Origin: Diadema setosum | Taxonomy: Eukaryota > Echinodermata > Echinoidea > Diadematoida > Diadematidae | NCBI GenBank assembly: GCA_033980235.1 | Contig: CM067067.1 | Location: 13,482,401 to 13,546,400 of the forward strand | DNA: 64,000 nt | Direction: 5' to 3' | Shown: in pieces, positions 1 through 10,869 of the stretch | Layout: each line of letters starts with the position of its first letter | How positions within the stretch are numbered: the stretch's first letter is position 1 | Position numbers and translations under genes: made by a program | The notes under the pieces: generated by a model | Seen by the model: only the letters and a program-made list of their open reading frames with translations | Told to the model about the DNA's origin: nothing | Databases searched by the model: none

Positions 1-1127
1 AAATACAGATATCGTGTGAACTAGGGAGAATGACAGCTAGCAAAGGTGATTTGATAAAAGTTGAAATGAGAGCGGTAACCAGACTCTTCATCAACATAAT
101 TGGAGTCAAGATCACTCTCTTTAATTGGAACAGAAAAAGGAACAGAGAGAGAATAGTTGCAAGTGGAAACTGAATACGTCGAGACACTGTAACAATATAG
201 AAAATACTACGAATGCGGGAAAACGGGAGGCAGATCTATTGTAATAAATGCGAATAAAGAGACACATAAAGGAGGATTGAGAAATTGGAACGGGGCAACG
301 CGAGTGAAAAAGATTTTTTTTAAATGGCTCAAAACACATGTATTCTGGGCCAGGATTAATGTGAATGTATTTAAGGGAGAGATTAAAAAAGTCAATGAGA
401 AAAGACATCACTGATCTGCTAGTAAATTGATTTCTAGACTTGTTCGTGTTATGTGTCTATTACGCAATGATCAAGCTTTAATAATGGACTCTATTCAAAT
501 CAGCATTTCGGCCTGAAAATACAAAAATCGCAGCGTCATGCAGCAAGGTTTTTTTTTTTTCTCGACATCTCATTATGAATGATAACCATTGATATTCTCT
601 TGGGAGAAATCGGATGCGGTGATGAGTTTATCATCCGCCTAGTTGATGCACGGCTTGCGCAGGTAATAAGAAAAATCATCGCTGTTCGCCATGTGAAATG
701 CCAAGCCACTTTTGATTAGATGAATGAACTTGTAAATGCCTTGACTTGCATACATAGTGACATGTTAGACACATACGCAGACACGCGAGTCCCGGGGAAT
801 ATGTTTCATCAGTCATTAAAGAGAGAACAATAGTGTTTCATACTTTCTGAATTATCTAAGAAGTTATCAGCAGACAATCAAATGGTAGTATAGGTCTTAG
901 CGAAAAGCGTAAATTGCTTCACTTTTGCATTTTTAGCTGTCTTCTTTAGGGTTGCCAAGAAAAAAAGGAATGAAATTGCATAAGATAGCTTTTTAAATTT
1001 CGAAAATCTACCTAAGATGTAGACGTAGATGTAGAATGATACACCGGCGATACTTTATCTGTGTTTGTTTTTACAGCACACAGCGTACAAGAGAATGAGG
1101 GATTAAAACACAATTAGTATTTGTTCA
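1..1127. other. AT-rich intergenic or intronic sequence, no gene seen
   Basis: Non-repetitive AT-rich sequence with a T run near 548. Short frames on either strand carry no splice signals or recognisable motifs. A weak minus-strand 3' splice-like site near position 21 could mark an exon running off the left edge, but only about 20 bases are visible. Confidence 0.5.
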
Positions 1128-1750
1128 AAGAGGAAATCAACTCCAAAAATGGGTTAGTCTGATAAAAAAAAAGTAAAATCTTACGATTTCAACGGTAAAA
1201 AATTGACTGAAATCGGATGAAAATAAGGAAGTAATGACTTTTTGAAGTTTTGCTAATTTCTGCAAAACATTCTTGTACAGTGGATATGAATATGCAAATA
1301 ACTGAGCTAACCATGTCATACCCTGACAATCTTCCATTGATCGTGTACAAAAAAAAAAAAAAAAATATGAAAATTCAAGGTTCCTGTCATAGAAGTCTGA
1401 AACATGATGTTATTCCTGGTTAAATAACTTCAGAATAGTGATCAGTGAGATATACGAGGATTTGAGCCTCGGGCATAATTGCGTTTGAATGAAAAACGAG
1501 AAATTTCAAAATCTTATGTACAAACTATATGGTAAATTGTGAGGGAATGACATGCTCATTTTGCAATTTGCATATTCATATTGACCGTTCAAATTACTGT
1601 CCCCCCCCCAAAAAAAAAAAAAATAGCGAAACTTCAAAACGTTATAACTTCCTTATTTTTCATCCGCTTTCGATCAACATTATACCGCTGAACTCGTGCT
1701 ATTGTACTCTTTCTTATCAGACTAACTTATATTTGGACTGGATTTCCCCT
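1128..1750. mobile_element. Fold-back MITE-like element, diverged TTAA-type ends
   Basis: The two halves are diverged inverted copies of each other over roughly 240 bp per arm. The left arm starts AAGAGGAAATC and the complement of the right end starts AGGGGAAATCC. Inner landmarks such as GTTAGTCTGATAA, GGATGAAAATAAGGAAGT and ATATGAATATGCAAAT appear in both arms in mirror order. The right end abuts TTAA and the left end TTCA, as expected for a decayed TTAA target duplication. No transposase frame is present, so it would be non-autonomous. A16-17 and C9A12-type homopolymers lie inside. The open frame at 1529-1972 crosses the right end and is not a gene. Confidence 0.7.
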
Positions 1751-1781
1751 TTAAAGGAGGAAACAAGAAAGAGCTACTTAC

Positions 1782-1849
1782 TGATGCCGATGCGATGGGT
1801 GAGTGTGAATCGTCTAAAAGTGTTGCTAGTCCGGCACTTCTCCTTCCAA
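1782..1849 (-). CDS. Candidate internal coding exon, product unknown
   Basis: On the minus strand a long pyrimidine tract ending in TTTGTAG precedes the block, and GTAAGTAGC follows it, so both splice signals are strong. The 68-bp block is open in two frames. The more protein-like one reads GRRSAGLATLL then DDSHSPIASAS; the other begins WKEKCRTSN. The length is not a multiple of three, so neighbouring exons must supply the phase. It lies just 31 bp from the end of the inverted-repeat element at 1128-1750, which would sit in the downstream intron. I do not recognise the peptide. A chance pairing of splice-like signals in AT-rich DNA is the main alternative. Confidence 0.3.
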
Positions 1850-2119
1850 CTACAAAGCAAAATCAAAAGGAAAAGAAGAAAAATACAATATTCGTCGACT
1901 AAACTCTGCTATTCAAAAGAAGGAAACCCACGTGATTCAACGATGGGGTTAAAATTGAAAATGAAAATGTGAGAACGATCCGTGTGTGGTAAACATATTC
2001 GGAATAATCAAGAAAAGCATATAAAAGAGTCAGGACAATATGGACCATACATATTTTTAATTCCGATTTTAACCATAGTTTTGGACTAGCATTCTCAAAT
2101 GCTCCCTCAGCAATCATCT

Positions 2120-3170
2120 GTGGACGCGAATGAATTACAACTAAAATTACACTTATAATTGATATTTTCTTAATTATTTCAGGCAAGTTGCACGTGGACA
2201 TTTTAGTTAAAGTTGTTAAGTTGTTACCATTACATACCCCCCCATGAAAATGCCTAACCATCATCTCGTTCTGTATATTCGCATATTGACCGATTAGAAA
2301 GAGACACGTAATTTTTTTTATAAAATTGATGAACAGTTTTGTTATCACAAGATATGGACATTAAGAGTTCATTTCCAAAATTTGCTAAATCCACTCTAAA
2401 TGGTAAGGAGAAAACCCTTAATTTTATTTCACATGCCTCTAAAGTGTTTTCATGTACTAACTTTGCGTACAAAAAATATGAGTACCCTATAGTGGGATGG
2501 AAAATAATGTTTTCAGGAAATTAAATCTACGTGTCTACACTGCTGCTTAAAGAATTAATATTTTGCAGGACTTTGTAGATTCAATACATTTTGAAACAAA
2601 AAGAAAAAGAAACTTTTAGCACGGGGTGATGTACAATACGTAAATGTTGTTTTAGCGACTAGTTTCTGTGACTTTATGTATATTTTTCCGTAACGGATTG
2701 TTGTCTCTACACATTCTCCTGCTGTTTTCTCCATATCTCCAAAGAATTTGTATGCACATAAATTGAAACTGTGTTGTCTTTTCACTGCAGCTAATAGTCA
2801 AGCAATGTGTGGGTTATCTTGAAAGCTACACAGGTACTCTGGGGTTGATGTGCAGTCAAGTATGCACATTGGTTTCTGATTGGATAGCATTGGATTTAGC
2901 ACCTCTTGGAACAAAACTTATTTTTAGTTGCTTGATATCTCCACTTTCTCACAAGAATGTCAATACTTCGATGACTTTATACTATGTGGGTCTACTCAAA
3001 ATGTACACAATGGTGAATTCTGTTAAAAACGTAAAAATTGATGAAAAATGGATTTAACACCTTTTGGAAAGGAACTCTTCATTTGAAGACAACATTGTGT
3101 TGACGAAAAGGGCAAGGACGGTGTTGACCGATAATGAGCTATTAAAACAAGGCATACAGTGGAAATGCAT
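2120..3170. other. AT-rich spacer, no supported gene
   Basis: Several short frames run on both strands (for example minus 2254-2472), but none has paired splice signals or a recognisable motif. Parts resemble the neighbouring 3177-3355 repeat (ATTAAAGTTGTTA-type words and a GACCGAT word), so this may be eroded repeat sequence. Confidence 0.4.
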
Positions 3171-3176
3171 TATCCT

Positions 3177-3355
3177 GTTGCCACCTGGGCACCTTTTCAT
3201 TAAAGTTGTTAGCCACGACAAGTTGTCCGTCTCTGACAATTTCAGTAAAATCTTGTGCTTTGATTGGCCGATAAGCTCTTTTCTGTGATTGTTACTTTGG
3301 TAATTGTCAGATACAGGACAAATAATTTTCATGAAACAGTGCCCTGAGCGGCATT
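3177..3355. repeat. Small fold-back repeat
   Basis: An inverted repeat: TTGTCCGTCTCTGACAAT on the left mirrors ATTGTCAGATACAGGACAA on the right. The similarity extends outward through a CAGGGCAC/CACCTGGGCAC word to about 80 bp per arm. The small loop holds GATTGGCCGATAAGC. It is typical of a short non-autonomous DNA transposon. The exact ends and any target duplication were not resolved. Confidence 0.5.
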
Positions 3356-3389
3356 ACTTTGACCACAAAACGACTGCACAGGTAGCTAA

Positions 3390-4024
3390 AGCCCTGTTTT
3401 AACAGACCTTATCCCGACGTCAGACAACGTCCGGAGAACAAATTCATCGCCTCGGGCAATAAAACCGCAGGAGAGAGCGAGGGGTACCGTTTTAACAGGC
3501 ACATACTAAAAACCTTCTCGGGTAGGTTTCCAAGAAGGGGGTGTGTCCACTGATGTGACTGCCCCGCCCACCGGCCAGGCGCCGCCTAATGTTCTAGATT
3601 GTGCACATGTGGGTAGGCAATCGTGAATAAATAAAACGGGGGTTACAATCACCGATCTCAACTATGGAGATCAGTGGTTCAATCCATGCACGTGATCGCG
3701 CGCTGAGTATCAATCATTTTTTTTTTTCTGCAATATTGCGCATGCGTATTGAGTGTATCAAAGGAATTTTGCCACAGGAGCGTCCTGATAGAAGGGTTGT
3801 CGGGGTAATGTCAGGGTAATGTCGGGGTAATTACCTAGCTGGCTGGGCATAGCTTGGCAAAGTTAATATACCGCTACAACGTCCGGGCAACATTTTGCGG
3901 GGACCGTTTGAACAGGCAGGTTAAAAAAAAATAACAACAACAACAACAACAACAAAATACCCGGACGCTACCCGGATGTTGTCGTGGGAATTTTAGTTTT
4001 GACAGGCTCTGTTTAAATGGGGCT
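3390..4024. mobile_element. Inverted-end repeat element about 635 bp
   Basis: The left end AGCCCTGTTTTAACAGACC and the complement of the right end, AGCCCCATTTAAACAGAGCC, match over about 20 bp. Internally the element is relatively GC-rich and repeats words such as GACGTCnGACAACGTCCGG, CGGGGTAATGTC and ACCGTTTnAACAGGC. These look like subterminal motifs repeated toward both ends. An (AAC)n tract sits at 3934-3957. No coding frame is seen, so this is probably a non-autonomous DNA transposon. No clear target duplication was found, so the superfamily is undetermined. Confidence 0.55.
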
Positions 4025-6774
4025 CATGTCTCGAATATTTCGGTCATTATTTCTCTAGTGGATACTATGCTCTATTTACAAAGGAAACTGCTCTGTATGA
4101 TGAATACCAATACCTGATCGCACATTGTCATAAAATTCAATGCACTCTAACTTGGTTCTTTGGACAACTCTTATTCAGAGAAACTGAATGTAAGACGGGA
4201 ATATAGTTTTTATATGAGTGTAAGAACACAAACAATAGTTCATCCAACTGCATCATTTCATGATTTCATGCTGAAAGGTTTCATAACAATGTCCACATGT
4301 GGACCCCCTTCCTATTAGTCTCTTCGCTTCCTTGCAATGATTCATAACATTCTCATTTCTTGTTTAATTTGTAGCCCCCTTCTTTTCTCCAGCAAGTGCA
4401 ATTCGTATAGTTATTTTATGCCCATTAAGCCAACATTAAACCATCATTTTCATACAGCTGAAATATCTGTATTCAAAAATGAAAACATGTTTATATCTAT
4501 ATCACAAAGTTTCCAGCGTAGATGCGAGGGGACGTAAGTACACTTTCATATTATCACCACGTCAAACATTGTGTAGAAATAGAAAATGATTGTATCAGAC
4601 ATCATGAAAGGAAAGTTTTGATTCTCTTCTCTCTCCTTCATAACTAACATTTATAAATAGAATGCATTATGCCACCGCAAAATAGGGCAAAACGGGGACA
4701 TTCCAAGGTTTTTTTTTACCATTTCCTTTCCTTTGTTTTCTTTAGCTGGGGATTGACGAAAAAACGAATGTGGAGGAAAAAAAAAAGAAAATACGTGAAA
4801 ATATTACAAACTCATTGAAAGAGACAAACAAGTTCACAACAGCTTTGTTGACCAAAGCAAAGTGCTAAAACGTGTATTTATTTGCTTGTTTTTGTTTGCT
4901 TATTTGTTTGTTTTCTCTGCTCATGTGTCACTCCTATTCAAACACTTTAAGCAGTAAAAACTTGATAAGTCAGCCTGTCACTCTTCATGAAGCATCACAA
5001 TCAGCAGAAATGTGCCAGAAAGCGAACGAGCTCCTTGCGGTACCTATCCCGGTATAACTCGGTAATGCCATTAGGAGCGCAAGAGACGGTAATCTTGCGG
5101 AAGCCGTATGTACAGTATAATGCGTTCATCTCCAGTCGCTTTGTTGAAAGAAGCCTTTTATCATTTCATATTAACCAAATAAAGACCAAGAAAGACAAAC
5201 CTGATCGTCAACATGTCAGATGAAATTTAGCAACGTAGCCGCAACAAAATTTTCGGTTTTTGGACACCGCCTGTCTGTATTAGAACTCCCCCTCCCCCCC
5301 CCCCCCCCCTCATTCAGTCAGGTAAGTTGAGACTGCCAACTTGGAATTAGACAGTCAAAGTTGTATGTGAATGATCACCGCACAAAACACACAATAGCGT
5401 GAATGAAAATATACAGACAAGCACCAAGAATACTAAGATATAAGTTTTTCATCCATTTCGTGAACGATTTTGCCTTTGCGCGCCCTTTCAATGTATTCAT
5501 TTCATTCATTCCATTCCCTTTTTTACGTGTACAAAACGGTAAAAGGAAAGAGTTTTTGGAATTAGATTTTGGAACTAGATATTGAAATAAAGTAAATTTA
5601 TCATGCCATTTATATTACATGGAGTATATGTGACCATATTTTATTGATGTTTTCTAGGAAAGCGGGAAAGAGTAGGCCTATAGATACTAACAAGGCAAGA
5701 AACGAGACTGAATTGTCAGAAGCGCACCGTACTCTGGGACGAATTTATTTTGATGTAAATGCAACACTTCACCATCAAAAATGTGACAGAGTTGCCACAC
5801 AACGATTTTCAAATTTTAGCATTTTTAGTGTATGATTATATATATAGATATCATCCCACTCTATCTCGTAAAAAGCTGTTTCGAGTGTAATGTGATAACC
5901 AGCCAGAATAACAAAGGACTAACTAACAACTGAGTATTACAGAGCTCTTCCGAGCCTCTGGGTGGGTAAAAGTCACAGATAACATCATTATTTTGAAGAT
6001 ACACGAGGAATTCTGCTAGCTACGAATAATAATATTATCTCGTCGCAGCACTTTCTCTTCATTGCCACAAGCACCTTAGCTATCCTTCCCATGCTATAAC
6101 CAGTTTCACATTATAACTTTTCTAGAATTTCCCCAATGTTGAGTTTGGCCATTTGTAAATTCCCACGGGATACCGGACTTTGCACTTTGGTTAATGTGGA
6201 AAAGTATAGGTATAAGGTGCAATATTTAAGCTCCGGTAAGAAACTCTGTCATTTGTTGTATGATTCAAATGCTCACACTCAAAATCCATTCCATCACGGA
6301 CATGTTGAATAGCACATGTCATTAAAGTGAGTATTCCCAATGTGCAGCGGCTTTCCTCGGTTTAATACGTATCAGTCAACATTCCTCCGCCACAAAGTAA
6401 TCATCGCGGTAACGAGATGGGTTCGACAGACGATTCGATTCAACAAAATTGGCGAGATACTGTGAAAACGAGAATAAACAGGAACGTCCGCAGGTAGAAA
6501 TTTCATTTTAACTCCTCTTTTGTTATCTGACATTTACATTTTCCCTTTACCCGCTTTTTGTTCGCTCTATCCGGCTGAGTTCTGATTTGCGAGGAGAAAT
6601 CAGAGGCGTGATGTCGGATTAGATTAATTGTGGTAGCGTTTCCACCTTCGCCATATTTGACTGCCAATTCCTGCAGGTTGAATGGTTTCACGGACGCCAA
6701 GCTAAATAGAATCTCATTGACAGACATGCAATCACGTGGTCGGTTAATTTTAGTCATAAACCCACTCGAAAAAG
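4025..6774. other. Long gene-free stretch
   Basis: AT-rich, with a poly-C run at about 5287-5308 and scattered A/T homopolymers. A plus-strand block at about 4374-4533 lies between a good 3' splice-like site (TTTGTAG) and GTAAGTA. Its translation is low-quality and AT-driven, so I do not call it an exon. Confidence 0.45.
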
Positions 6775-6776
6775 AG

Positions 6777-6822
<46 letters not shown>
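6775..6822. repeat. (GA)n microsatellite
   Basis: An almost pure GA array of about 24 units. The Ser/Leu- and Arg/Glu-rich frames across it on both strands are artefacts of the repeat. Confidence 0.95.
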
Positions 6823-6825
<3 letters not shown>

Positions 6826-7281
6826 CTTCCGCAGAATACGGATACATTAAGATATTTGCCATGTGTAATGCCTTAGGATGTGATGTCATCACAATACCGA
6901 GATATCTAATCGATTAAATCGATGCCTTGTTTGTTTCACGTCCGAAGGCGGGATCACTTGGGGCCTTCCCGATTCTATCTAGCGCGCCGTAGGGTGGGCA
7001 AGGGCGCTACGCGTTCACACTAGGGATTTCGTCCAAATTTCATCACTTGGGCTATCTTCTAGGTACTGTGCGGGGAAAACACAGGCCCGGAAAGGTGCTG
7101 TTAATTTTGAAGCCTCGTGGAGGTAGCGAGTACAGGGAATTATACATCAGCAATTCTATCAACCCTTTTAAGTTAGAAATTCATCCTTACATCAATAATC
7201 TCCTCTTTTTTTTAAAACAAAATCTATGTACTTACTTGTGTAATTCACCTATGTATGTAAGTAAAGGTTTTTGCTTCTTAA

Positions 7282-7705
7282 AGGGGCCCTGAAAACCAAA
7301 TGCACGTTGATTTGTGTTGATTTATGATACCCTCAACATCACTTTTGCGGTAAAACGAATATCTAGTAAATTCCATATATTTTTAATGATTTTTTTCTTC
7401 CATTTTTCTTCAGATTACTTGGTAACGCCCACAAAAATCCTTCCAAACCAATCAGTATTAATATTCTTGAGATGACCTCATCTGTCAATCATTGCTAAAG
7501 TACCGAAATGTTTAACAAAAAACATTGGAATGCACCTTCCCTCGACTCAGAATAACTTGCATGTTCCCTCGCCATGTATTTTCTTAGTCACATTAATATG
7601 ATATAATATATGGAATGTTTCTAGATATTTGTTTTACCGCAAAAGTGATGTTGAGGGTATCATAAATCAAATCTAATCAACATGCATTTGGATTTCAGGG
7701 CCCCT
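7282..7705. mobile_element. TTAA-flanked MITE, piggyBac-type, family C copy 1
   Basis: Both ends abut TTAA (7278-7281 and 7706-7709). The left end AGGGGCCCTGAAA pairs with the right end TTTCAGGGCCCCT, and the inverted similarity continues for roughly 88 bp, through ATACCCTCAACATCACTT and GCGGTAAAAC, with few differences. TTAA target duplication with short inverted ends is the hallmark of piggyBac-type transposition. No transposase frame exists inside 424 bp, so it is non-autonomous. The outer arms and the middle (CTTCAGATTACTTGG, TGTCAATCA) are also found in the 41459-42002 element, so the two are one family. The inner part of the right arm looks deleted relative to that copy. Confidence 0.85.
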
Positions 7706-7709
7706 TTAA

Positions 7710-8761
7710 TTGCATAGTAGTCTTTTGCCAGCGATTCCCCTACTTGCCACTATTTTCCAGTCCACAAGCTTTCGCGCGCAGACGAGAGATAATAAGATTT
7801 CGTAACGGTTCGGTAAATGTTCTGAGAAGAACGAGATCGATGTTAATTTATTTTCAAGTTCCCTCCTTGACCACTCAAAATCGCCTTTTAGACATCCTAG
7901 GGAAATGCCAGTAACGGAAGGTCAGACTTGATACAATGAAAGATAAAGAAAAACAAGAGACGAAGATACTAATAGCAGAAGATTATGATAAATGGTTGTT
8001 GCTGACGCGCATACTTTCTTATTTTTGCTGATTTTGTTTTATTCCTTTTAATGTCTAAATTCCACATCAAAATTATTACATAATAATAAGGATTAAACAG
8101 GGGAATCATTGTCTTATGATTATATGAATCCCTTCAAATTTAATGAGAATTGATGAGAGTGTTATGTTTGTGTAAAAGAAAACAGAAATGAAGAATGTGA
8201 AACATACCTTGGGGGAAAATCGTCACAAATATTATTCCATGTATTACTTTGTATTCAAGATATGCAGAATGTCATGCAGTTCTACACAAGATGTCACTTA
8301 AACATCTTTTTTTTTCCTTCTTGGCTAAGCAAGATGACATTTCAAAAGATATGGAATTTAAAGAATTTTGAATGTAGCTTCTTTATTGTCTCAAGACGGG
8401 AAGAGGGGGAAAACCTATTTCAAACACAATGACCCATTCTAAATGCCTGAAATTCTTGAACTGCGTTGAGTGACTGCAAAATACAAATTGGACATGAACA
8501 AGACGTGACTTTGAATTTATCCAACCAGAAACAAGATGTATGTGCATTAATCATTTTTGGATTCTTTTATTTTTGTTTAATCTCGTATATGTTGCGAATA
8601 GACTACAGGGTGTGGAAAAGTTTTGTCATTTCCTTTCGAAGAGAATAAAACAAATTATTTCAGTTGATCATTGCAAATGACCAGGTTATTTGTATTAAGG
8701 AAAGCATGTTCCCTCTGACGTGTAAACGCATCAGGTATTTTGATACAGTTTTGTATATAGC

Positions 8762-8763
<2 letters not shown>
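7710..8763. other. Gene-free spacer
   Basis: AT-rich single-copy-looking sequence. A minus-strand 5' splice-like site (AAG followed by GTATGT) near 8206 has no open frame leading into it. Confidence 0.4.

Positions 8764-8810
<47 letters not shown>
8764..8810. repeat. (TA)n microsatellite
   Basis: About 23 uninterrupted TA units. It forms the left border of the protein-like fragment that follows. Confidence 0.95.
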
Positions 8811-8811
<1 letters not shown>

Positions 8812-9092
8812 CTAAAGCCATTTTTCGACGGCGGCAAGACGACATCGGAGGAAAACTAACAGAACTGAGTCACGGAGTGTTTGTATGAGATCGCCTGTAC
8901 GTGGCATCCGCGGCCATCAAACACGATTTGCGACACAAATCATACTTTAACCACTCACTGAAGATGTTTGTTAATGATGCGAGGAAGGAGGTTCATTCTA
9001 AGTGTAAGTCCATGACGAAACATAGATTTTATAATGAATTGGAAAGCGTAATCAAACAAAATGGAAGTAATGACGTGGACGAAGACATCTGA
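8811..9092 (+). pseudogene. Decayed protein-coding fragment, unrecognised
   Basis: One reading frame runs from the end of the (TA)n array to a stop at 9090-9092, broken by a single internal TGA at about 8886. Before the stop it reads PKAIFRRRQDDIGG and KLTELSHGVFV. After it come DRLYVASAAIKHDL, RHKSYFNHSLKMFVND and ARKEVHSKCKSMTKHRFYNE. Residue composition is balanced, Lys/Arg/His-rich and unlike the repeat-driven frames nearby. The continuation of the same frame across the stop argues for a once-coding segment such as a transposon gene, or an exon with a nonsense change. I do not recognise the family. No splice sites clearly bound it. Confidence 0.35.
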
Positions 9093-9299
9093 TGATGGAA
9101 ATACAAGCAGGTCTGCAGAATACAATAGGTCTACTGAGAAATAATCTTTGGGGTTGCTGTAATTACTCGACTGTCAAAATGTTTAAAGACAACATTAGAA
9201 AAAGTGATGAGAAAGACGCCAATTGCTAAATGAATGAGCGTCGGAGTGCTGGTGGTATTCCGGTTCCACACACATGAAATATTTTGGATGGGTTTGGTT

Positions 9300-9340
9300 A
9301 GGGTTTTTTTTTCAGGGGGGGGGGGGGGTGGGGGGGTGCA
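9300..9340. repeat. T-run followed by G-runs
   Basis: TTTTTTTT, then CAG, then G13, T, G7. It is purely low-complexity. The proline-rich minus-strand frame here is spurious. Confidence 0.9.
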
Positions 9341-10271
9341 AGTCATGATTATTAAGTTGTCAAGAAAAGTTCTAATTGTCGTTGTATTCTATATGATGAG
9401 TTGAAGGAAATGCAACTCAATGTGTAAAGTATCACAGAGTCAATATTCAGATGAAACACAAAAGTTGATTTTTTAAAGGATCGAAACTGTACATTTTGTC
9501 ACAAAACTTTGCCAGTATGTAGTCCTCTAGACATTAGAAGCAAAAAAGGGGGAAATCTGCGTTCGTTGTTGTTTATGGCATGAAAAGCAAAATTTGTCGA
9601 GGCATTGGTAATACATTTAGTTTTTCAAATAAATACGTCATCTAGAAACTTATGAAAGTTGCAATCCAGCTGATACGGGCAATGAAGCAACGACCGCCTA
9701 CGATTTCGTCCATTGATTTCAAGATAATGATTGACCGTCGCAGAAGGTATTACACCAAATTATTCCAAGGCGGTGGGCTCAAAGTACCGGCGGAGTAAAG
9801 CCGCCTATTGCTATCCGGTGCCCCGCTATCCGACCGTAAGATGCGATATGATAAACCGCTGGGGATAACTTCATTACTATGTGGAAACCGACGCTAACGA
9901 CATTTTACGCAGTTGCCTGATACCTGCAGACAGACAACTACTCGTCTTGGGATAGTAGTAGATATTCAGTATGTTTTCGTGAGTGTCGACAGGAGGTTTT
10001 ATCATGTGCCAACATGAAATGGTGCGGCGCGCGGCGTCGAGATGTGCGAATATTACACCGCGTGTGAAGTTTTTGCAGTCGGCACACGTGATGAACTCTA
10101 GACCTATTCGCTTTCACACACCGTCTGTGACTTATGTCGGCCATATTTGGGGGCTTCCAAAGAAGAAGAAAGATGATTCAGTGGGTTATGCAGTATTAGT
10201 CAGGTACATTGCTATGTCAATGTAAAACATAAATATTGTTAGACATACTGAAGCCCCCAGTTATGGCTTAA

Positions 10272-10628
10272 AGGGGATGGCTAGTAACTGATCAGTGGGA
10301 ATCAGTGGAAATGCTGGGAGATGATTGTTCCAATCCTTATGGGATTAATTCAAGAGTTCATTGTATATCTATTGTTGTGTGAAAATGATTTGCTTCAGAA
10401 CGGTCTCATATTCAAGTAATGTGCAGATTAATGCTCCGTCACTGACCAGGGACGCTAACCTGGAAGCATTAAACTGCACATTACTTGAATATGAGACCAT
10501 TCTGAATCAAATCATTTTCACACAACAATAGATATACAACGAACTCTTGAATGAATCCCATAAGGATTGGAACAATCATCTCCCAGCATTTCCACTGATT
10601 CCCACTGATCAGTTACTAGCCTTCCCCT
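10272..10628. mobile_element. TTAA-flanked fold-back MITE, family D
   Basis: TTAA lies at both ends (10268-10271 and 10629-10632). The element is a nearly complete palindrome of 357 bp: left start AGGGGATGGCTAGTAACTG, right end CAGTTACTAGCC then TTCCCCT. Each arm is about 165 bp with few mismatches, around a short loop containing ACTGACCAGGGACGC. The high arm identity suggests a fairly recent insertion. There is no coding capacity. The candidate minus-strand exon at 10740-10802 lies 112 bp to the right, which would put this element in that gene's downstream intron. Confidence 0.88.
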
Positions 10629-10739
10629 TTAAATAGGCATTACAGCATAAAAAAGAGCGCTCAAACCGAACAGGTCCGTTAGAGGGCATGAAAAAAAAAA
10701 ACAGCAACCCCGACTTAATTCAGTTCTCATTGTTCTTAC

Positions 10740-10802
10740 CTTGAAAACTGCACGACCTCTGGTGATTACGTAATGCATCTCCATAGGCTTGCCTACAGCC
10801 TC
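10740..10802 (-). CDS. Candidate internal coding exon (63 bp, phase 0)
   Basis: The minus-strand 3' splice site reads CTATTTTCCCCAG and the 5' splice site AAG then GTAAGAAC. Both are close to consensus, with a T-rich tract upstream. The 63-bp block is exactly 21 codons, open from edge to edge, starting EAVGKPMEMHYV and ending ITRGRAVFK. Charged and aliphatic residues alternate like a beta-strand, unlike chance AT-rich translation. The strand pattern followed by an RG turn recalls macroglobulin-type domains of the alpha-2-macroglobulin/thioester protein family. That is a loose visual impression, not an identification. Phase 0 at both ends matches the blocks at 13904 and 45247 on the same strand. 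Confidence 0.42.
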
Positions 10803-10869
10803 CTGGGGAAAATAGAATGAATGAAAATAGATTGGCACATTATCGCAATGTTGTATGCAGACCACATCT

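Noticed and set aside
1529..1972. 147-codon plus-strand frame
   Set aside because: It starts inside the fold-back element 1128-1750, crosses a C/A homopolymer and overlaps a better minus-strand exon candidate.
1899..2348. 149-codon minus-strand frame, including a block at 2051-2117 between CCACAG and GTATGG
   Set aside because: AT-driven composition; the sub-block is short with a weak 5' splice site, and nothing is recognised.
4374..4533. Plus-strand block between TTTGTAG and GTAAGTA
   Set aside because: Good signals, but the translation is Ser/Asn/Phe-rich and AT-driven, with several equally good internal 3' splice sites.
8655..8845. Ile/Tyr-rich frames on both strands (also at 14029, 15414, 28696, 53863, 54455, 55052)
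   Set aside because: They are translations of (TA)n microsatellites.
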